A DNA stretch of 8,978 nucleotides from an uncultured Treponema sp. Lineage in GTDB: Bacteria > Spirochaetota > Spirochaetia > Treponematales > Treponemataceae. Of the stretch, positions 5,750 to 8,978 are shown in pieces. Within the stretch, counting starts at the first letter, position 1; every line of letters begins with the position of its first letter. The notes beneath the pieces are model-generated. The model had not been told where the DNA came from. It saw only the letters and a program-made list of their open reading frames with translations, and searched no databases. Made by a program: the position numbers and the translations under genes. Where the stretch lies: positions 1-8,978 of the forward strand of contig CAJPOL010000071.1 of the NCBI GenBank assembly GCA_905372265.1, written 5' to 3'.

Positions 5750-6667
5750 ATGAAGGGTTTTAGAATGAAAGATCTTGAGTATTTAAAATCTCAACCGAAA
5801 TCGGATACGCATAATCATCTTAACTTAAGTATGAAATACGAACGGTATAAGCATTGGGCAGGTATATCGATACCGAATTTTCCCCGTACCATGAACGGTC
5901 TAGACGAGATGCATGAGGTGATCGGCGCATATACCCGTCCGCGCTGCAAGACTGCAAGCGATGTGAAGGCTCTTTTTGAGATGTCTATTCAGGATGCAAT
6001 TGCCGATAATGTTGTCTGGCTTGAAACGTCAATCGATATTGGATTTATCAAACACTACGGCAATGATCTTACCCTGTTTTTATCGGATATTGATGAGCTT
6101 TTGAAGAAGTACAAAAGTAAAATTGAAATACGGCCTGAGGTCGGTATCGCCAAGACACTTGACCGCGATTTTATCCGTACATGGGCGGAGCCGCTGTTTG
6201 AGAGCAAACTGTTTAATAATCTTGATTTATATGGGCCTGAGGTTTCCGAAGGAATTGAAGACTTTGTCTATATTTTTAAGCTTGCGGAAAAATACAACAT
6301 TAAGAAGAAAGCGCATATCGGAGAGTTTTCCGATGCGCAATCCGTCCGGCGGTTTGTTGAAATATTTGATTTGGATGAAGTTCAACATGGTATCGGGGCA
6401 GCCTCCGATGATTCGGTGCTTCGCTTTCTGGCGGATCGGAAAATACGCTGTAATGTTTGTCCGACGAGCAATGTAATGCTTACCGCTGTGCCGAGTTTAA
6501 AAGAACATCCGATTAAAAAGATGATAGATGCGGGTATTCCGATAGGGCTCGGTACCGATGACTTATTGTTCTTCGGCCGGACAAATAGCGAACAGCTCTA
6601 CGATATGCTTGCCTGCGGCTTAATCACCGATACCGATGCTGAAAAATTGATGCGCGTGAGGGGTTAG
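5750..6667 (+). CDS. adenosine deaminase-family metal-dependent hydrolase
   Basis: The likely reaction is hydrolytic deamination of adenosine or a related 6-aminopurine nucleoside, with zinc at the active site, in purine salvage. The amidohydrolase signature is complete in 305 residues: DTHNHL gives metal ligands H21 and H23, AHIGE gives H189 and E192, QHG gives H213, CPTSN lies at 237-241, and GLGTDD gives D270 and D271. The protein is about 30-45 residues shorter than classical adenosine deaminases, and several motifs deviate (HNHL for the usual HxHL with Asp-Gly, HIGE for HAGE), so the substrate may differ. Two starts are possible. ATG5750 follows AGAGG at 5741-5745 with only 4 nt between. 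ATG5765 has AAGG at 5753-5756 at better spacing and gives 300 residues. The C-terminus ends shortly after ITDTDAEKLMR, with the stop inside the mnmG stop. The gene follows deoC on the same strand. Confidence 0.9.
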   Translation: MKGFRMKDLEYLKSQPKSDTHNHLNLSMKYERYKHWAGISIPNFPRTMNGLDEMHEVIGAYTRPRCKTASDVKALFEMSIQDAIADNVVWLETSIDIGFIKHYGNDLTLFLSDIDELLKKYKSKIEIRPEVGIAKTLDRDFIRTWAEPLFESKLFNNLDLYGPEVSEGIEDFVYIFKLAEKYNIKKKAHIGEFSDAQSVRRFVEIFDLDEVQHGIGAASDDSVLRFLADRKIRCNVCPTSNVMLTAVPSLKEHPIKKMIDAGIPIGLGTDDLLFFGRTNSEQLYDMLACGLITDTDAEKLMRVRG

Positions 6668-8568
6668 CCCCGCTCTTTTCCGCCTGTTTTAATTGCAACC
6701 ATCAAAAGCATAATATCAGAAGGTCTTATTCCGGGTATACGCCCTGCCTGCCCGATAGTAGCAGGCATTACTTTTTTTAACCGCGCAACCGATTCGGTCG
6801 ATAAGCCTGAAATCATATCGTAGTTAAACCCTGCGGGAATACGGCTCATCTCCATTTTTTTCATCTTTTCAACTCGTTTATCCTGCGCTGCAATATAGTG
6901 CTCATACCGGATCTCAAGTTCCGCCGCCTGTCTAATCGGTTCAGAATACTGAAAACTTAAAGGATCAAGTCTGCATATCAGGTCAAGAGGGACAGCCGGA
7001 TCATGCAGCGCATCGGCAAAAGATTTACCGAGATGACAGCGCAGCGCCGGATCCGTTTCCGCATGGCTGCCGGTAACTTTCATATCCTGCCAATGCCGTA
7101 TCAGCGCATTCCGCTGTGCAACTTTTTCCTGCAGCCGGGTAAAAGAAGACTGCTTTTGTAAACCGATGCGGTATGCCCGTTCGGTAAGCCGCTCATCGGC
7201 AGTATCATGCCGTAATTTAAGGCGGTATTCGGCACGGGCAGTGAACATACGGTACGGCTCATCAACTCCCTGCGTAATAAGGTCGTCAATCATAACGCCG
7301 ATGTAGGCTTCATCGCGGCGGAGCGTAAACGGGGTATACGGCTCTCCTTGCGGAGACGTACGCGAGCGCGCGTAAAGGGCGGCGTTAATACCGGCAATGA
7401 GTCCCTGTCCGCCGGCCTCTTCATAGCCGGATGTACCGTTGATTTGACCTGCGGTAAAGAGGCCTGCAATCAGATGCGTTTGCAAATCGGGTCCAAGCTG
7501 GAGCGGGGAAATAATTGCATAGTCCACTGCATAGGCCGGACGGGTAATAACCGCATCGGCAAAACAGGGTATAGTACGGAGCATCTGATCTTGTACATCT
7601 TCCGGCAGTGAGGAAGAGAAGCCGTTGATGTATAGCTCGTCGCTCATCAGCCCCTCCGGTTCAATATAGAGCTGGTGCCGTGTCCGCTCCGGAAATTTCC
7701 GCACTTTATCTTCGATTGACGGGCAGTACCGCGCGCCGACAGCCTGAATTTTTCCCGAAAAAAGCGGCGAGCGGTGAAAGTTTTGTCTGATAATTTCGTG
7801 AGTGCGCTCATTCGTGTAAGCGATATGACAAACGGCGGACGGCCGGTGAATTTCCGCCGTATCGAATGAAAACGGGCGCATTACCGTATCCGCCTCTTGT
7901 ACTTCCAGAATGGAAAGATCGACTGACTTCCGTAAGACACGGCACGGCGTACCCGTTTTCAACCGGTTCATAATAAAGCCTTTTTTTGCAAGGGCGGTTC
8001 CAAGCCCAATCGCCGCTTTTTCTCCGAGCCGGCCTTCGGCAGCCTCAAACTCGCCGATGTAGATTTTACCTTCCATAAATGTTCCCGTTGTCAGAACAAC
8101 TGCCCGCGCGGAAATAGTTCTCCCTCGAGCTGTCAGCACCGCTTGTATGCGTGCGCTGTTTCCCGAATCCTGTGATGAGATAACATCAACAACGGTATCT
8201 TGATGGATATGCACATTCTTTTCTTGTTCCAGCGTATATTGCGCTGTTTGCGCATACAAGAATTTATCCGCTTGGATGCGGGGAGATTGTACTGCAGGGC
8301 CGCGGCTTTTATTCAATAAACGGTATTGAATCATACAGGCATCGGCCAGTTTTCCCATTTCGCCGCCGAGCGCATCGATTTCCCGCACGATATTCCCTTT
8401 TGAAACGCCTCCGATGGACGGATTACAGGACATTCTCCCGATTGTGTCCACTGTTTGAGTAATGAGTAGGGTAGATGCCCCCATCCGTGCGGCGGCAAGC
8501 GCAGCTTCAATACCTGCATGACCTCCGCCGACTACAATAACATCATACTCCGCATATCGAAAAATCAT
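6664..8568 (-). CDS. mnmG: tRNA uridine-5-carboxymethylaminomethyl modification enzyme MnmG (GidA)
   Basis: With MnmE, this FAD- and NADH-dependent enzyme installs the carboxymethylaminomethyl group at wobble U34 of several tRNAs, which improves decoding of purine-ending codons. From ATG8568 it has 634 residues, the usual length. The dinucleotide-binding GGGHAG is at 14-19, with MSCNPSIGG at 46-54 and RGPAVQSPRIQADK near 89-102. VCHIAYTN and GARYCPSIEDK carry C247 and C282, equivalent to the catalytic Cys245 and Cys277 of E. coli. The second family signature, GQINGTSGYEEAGGQGL, lies around 374-390, and the C-terminal MnmE-contact domain is intact. An in-frame TTG at 8604 would add 12 residues, but those codons coincide with the promoter hexamers, and E. 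coli MnmG also starts about eight residues before this motif. No Shine-Dalgarno precedes the ATG. mnmE is not in this window. Confidence 0.98.
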   Translation of the reverse strand: MIFRYAEYDVIVVGGGHAGIEAALAAARMGASTLLITQTVDTIGRMSCNPSIGGVSKGNIVREIDALGGEMGKLADACMIQYRLLNKSRGPAVQSPRIQADKFLYAQTAQYTLEQEKNVHIHQDTVVDVISSQDSGNSARIQAVLTARGRTISARAVVLTTGTFMEGKIYIGEFEAAEGRLGEKAAIGLGTALAKKGFIMNRLKTGTPCRVLRKSVDLSILEVQEADTVMRPFSFDTAEIHRPSAVCHIAYTNERTHEIIRQNFHRSPLFSGKIQAVGARYCPSIEDKVRKFPERTRHQLYIEPEGLMSDELYINGFSSSLPEDVQDQMLRTIPCFADAVITRPAYAVDYAIISPLQLGPDLQTHLIAGLFTAGQINGTSGYEEAGGQGLIAGINAALYARSRTSPQGEPYTPFTLRRDEAYIGVMIDDLITQGVDEPYRMFTARAEYRLKLRHDTADERLTERAYRIGLQKQSSFTRLQEKVAQRNALIRHWQDMKVTGSHAETDPALRCHLGKSFADALHDPAVPLDLICRLDPLSFQYSEPIRQAAELEIRYEHYIAAQDKRVEKMKKMEMSRIPAGFNYDMISGLSTESVARLKKVMPATIGQAGRIPGIRPSDIMLLMVAIKTGGKERG

Positions 8569-8575
8569 GGCGATT

Positions 8576-8604
8576 AGTATACTGAAATGACCGGTCTCAT
8601 ACAA
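8576..8604 (-). promoter_or_regulatory. mnmG promoter, probably giving a leaderless mRNA
   Basis: On the minus strand TTGTAT (8604-8599) and TATACT (8581-8576) are separated by exactly 17 bp. Seven bases follow the -10 before the ATG at 8568, so the expected transcription start falls on or within a base or two of the A of the ATG. The absence of any Shine-Dalgarno agrees with this. The -10 is a 5/6 match; the -35 keeps only TTG. Confidence 0.6.
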
Positions 8605-8684
8605 GAAAAATGATAAGGCAATCCAATGCTCTTTCTCTATTTTTATGCATACTGCGGCATCTCTGTTAGACGGATCAGCTCAGA

Positions 8685-8712
8685 TTGAAAATGTGTACCT
8701 TTATGATATAAT
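8685..8712 (+). promoter_or_regulatory. near-consensus extended -10 promoter for the 8785 gene
   Basis: TTGAAA (8685-8690, 5/6) and a perfect TATAAT (8707-8712) are separated by 16 bp, and TGA directly precedes the -10, forming the TGnTATAAT extended element. Transcription should start near 8719, leaving a leader of about 66 nt before ATG8785. It is the best sigma70-type promoter in the window and diverges from the mnmG promoter. Confidence 0.8.
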
Positions 8713-8784
8713 GAGGAACAGATAAAAAAATATGAGAATGACGCTTACAGGCGGATAAAATAGTTGCTTCACAAGAGACTATAA

Positions 8785-8978
8785 ATGAAAGATAGGTTAA
8801 TCAATAAAAAACACATATCGATAGTAATTTTGCTATTTTTGAGTTCGTTAGTATTTTCTCAAACAATAAATAAACAGGGTATTACTATACTTGAACGATT
8901 TTCACCTCCGAATGATTATGTGCGAATAAGCTATAAAGATGGTTCATTTCAACAGTTTATTAGGATGTTCCCATTAAA
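8785..8978 (+). CDS. secreted DUF4846-like protein, 5' part only
   Basis: The reading frame runs off the right edge after 64 complete codons, so only the N-terminus is visible. Residues 1-25 form a signal peptide: a basic start (KDR, NKK), a hydrophobic core (ISIVILLFLSSLVF) and a likely cut after FS before QT. The mature start reads ITILERFSPPNDYVRISYK, then GSFQQFIRMFPLK. This resembles the opening of DUF4846 proteins, where a PP-G-Y-R segment and a SFxxxLRxLPL segment recur; the match is from memory. The function of that family is not established to my knowledge. The start has only a weak AGAG at 8774-8777, but no other frame continues to the edge with a signal peptide. Base composition is about 28% GC by my count, much lower than mnmG next to it. 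Confidence 0.72.
   Translation, partial: MKDRLINKKHISIVILLFLSSLVFSQTINKQGITILERFSPPNDYVRISYKDGSFQQFIRMFPL

Noticed and set aside
1..8582. The palindrome GTATAC occurs eight times (at 1, 1000, 2013, 3369, 3654, 6735, 7334 and 8577), more than the roughly two expected for random sequence.
   Set aside because: Several copies lie inside coding regions, there is no shared flank or regular spacing, and others are simply part of TATACT -10 boxes. This is not a repeat family.
8569..8604. A 12-residue N-terminal extension of MnmG from TTG8604.
   Set aside because: The same bases form a promoter with 17-bp spacing, and the shorter form matches the known distance from the start to the FAD-binding motif.
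8662..8690. A tRNA D-arm-like stretch (ATCAGCTCAG) upstream of the last gene.
   Set aside because: No acceptor, anticodon or T-arm can be paired around it, there is no GTTCRANNC segment at the right distance, and a strong promoter overlaps the place where the tRNA body would be.
8732..8758. An 8-codon open frame (MRMTLTGG) in the leader of the 8785 gene, a possible regulatory upstream ORF.
   Set aside because: It has no ribosome binding site at a workable distance; the only GAGG (8713-8716) lies upstream of the predicted transcription start. The peptide has no attenuator-like codon run.

Overview
The window looks like a stretch of a Treponema-type spirochete chromosome of moderate GC. I infer this from the gene set and its order: rpmF-acpP-rnc in one operon, and mnmG tail-to-tail with an adenosine-deaminase-like gene. 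I recall that second pairing from Treponema pallidum but could not check it. Most of the window is housekeeping. I found no mobile element, CRISPR array, rRNA or tRNA, and no convincing new defence or biosynthetic system.

Layout from left to right. (1) 100-963 (+) is a small MscS-type mechanosensitive channel. It converges, 7 bp apart, on 971-1390 (-), a small membrane-anchored protein with four CxxC pairs. (2) 1561-1998 (+) is a four-helix membrane protein of unknown function. It has a good promoter candidate and a 9-bp hairpin that touches its Shine-Dalgarno site. (3) 2040-3229 (-) is a tight operon, rpmF (L32), acpP (acyl carrier protein) and rnc (RNase III), driven by a clear sigma70-type promoter at 3279-3306. 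(4) 3400-4893 (+), divergent from that operon, encodes an exported protein with a LamG-like domain and a C-terminal fibronectin type III domain. (5) 4985-6667 (+) holds deoC and an adenosine-deaminase-family gene, a nucleoside salvage pair separated by a 117-bp spacer that can fold. (6) 6664-8568 (-) is mnmG, whose stop codon overlaps that of the deaminase. Its promoter lies so close to the ATG that the mRNA is probably leaderless. (7) 8785 to the end (+) is the start of a secreted DUF4846-like protein, in DNA of about 28% GC, behind a near-consensus extended -10 promoter.

Functional links. RpmF, AcpP and Rnc tie ribosome assembly, lipid synthesis and RNA processing into one transcript. DeoC and the deaminase fit recovery of carbon and purines from nucleosides, as expected of a host-associated spirochete. 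MnmG modifies the tRNA wobble uridine. The less ordinary signals are regulatory or structural: the predicted leaderless mnmG transcript, hairpins abutting ribosome binding sites at 1529-1550 and 5723-5740, and the compositional break after mnmG. Genes are packed closely. No stretch over 300 bases lacks a gene; the longest gaps are 1391-1560, 3230-3399 and 8569-8784, and all carry promoter-like signals.
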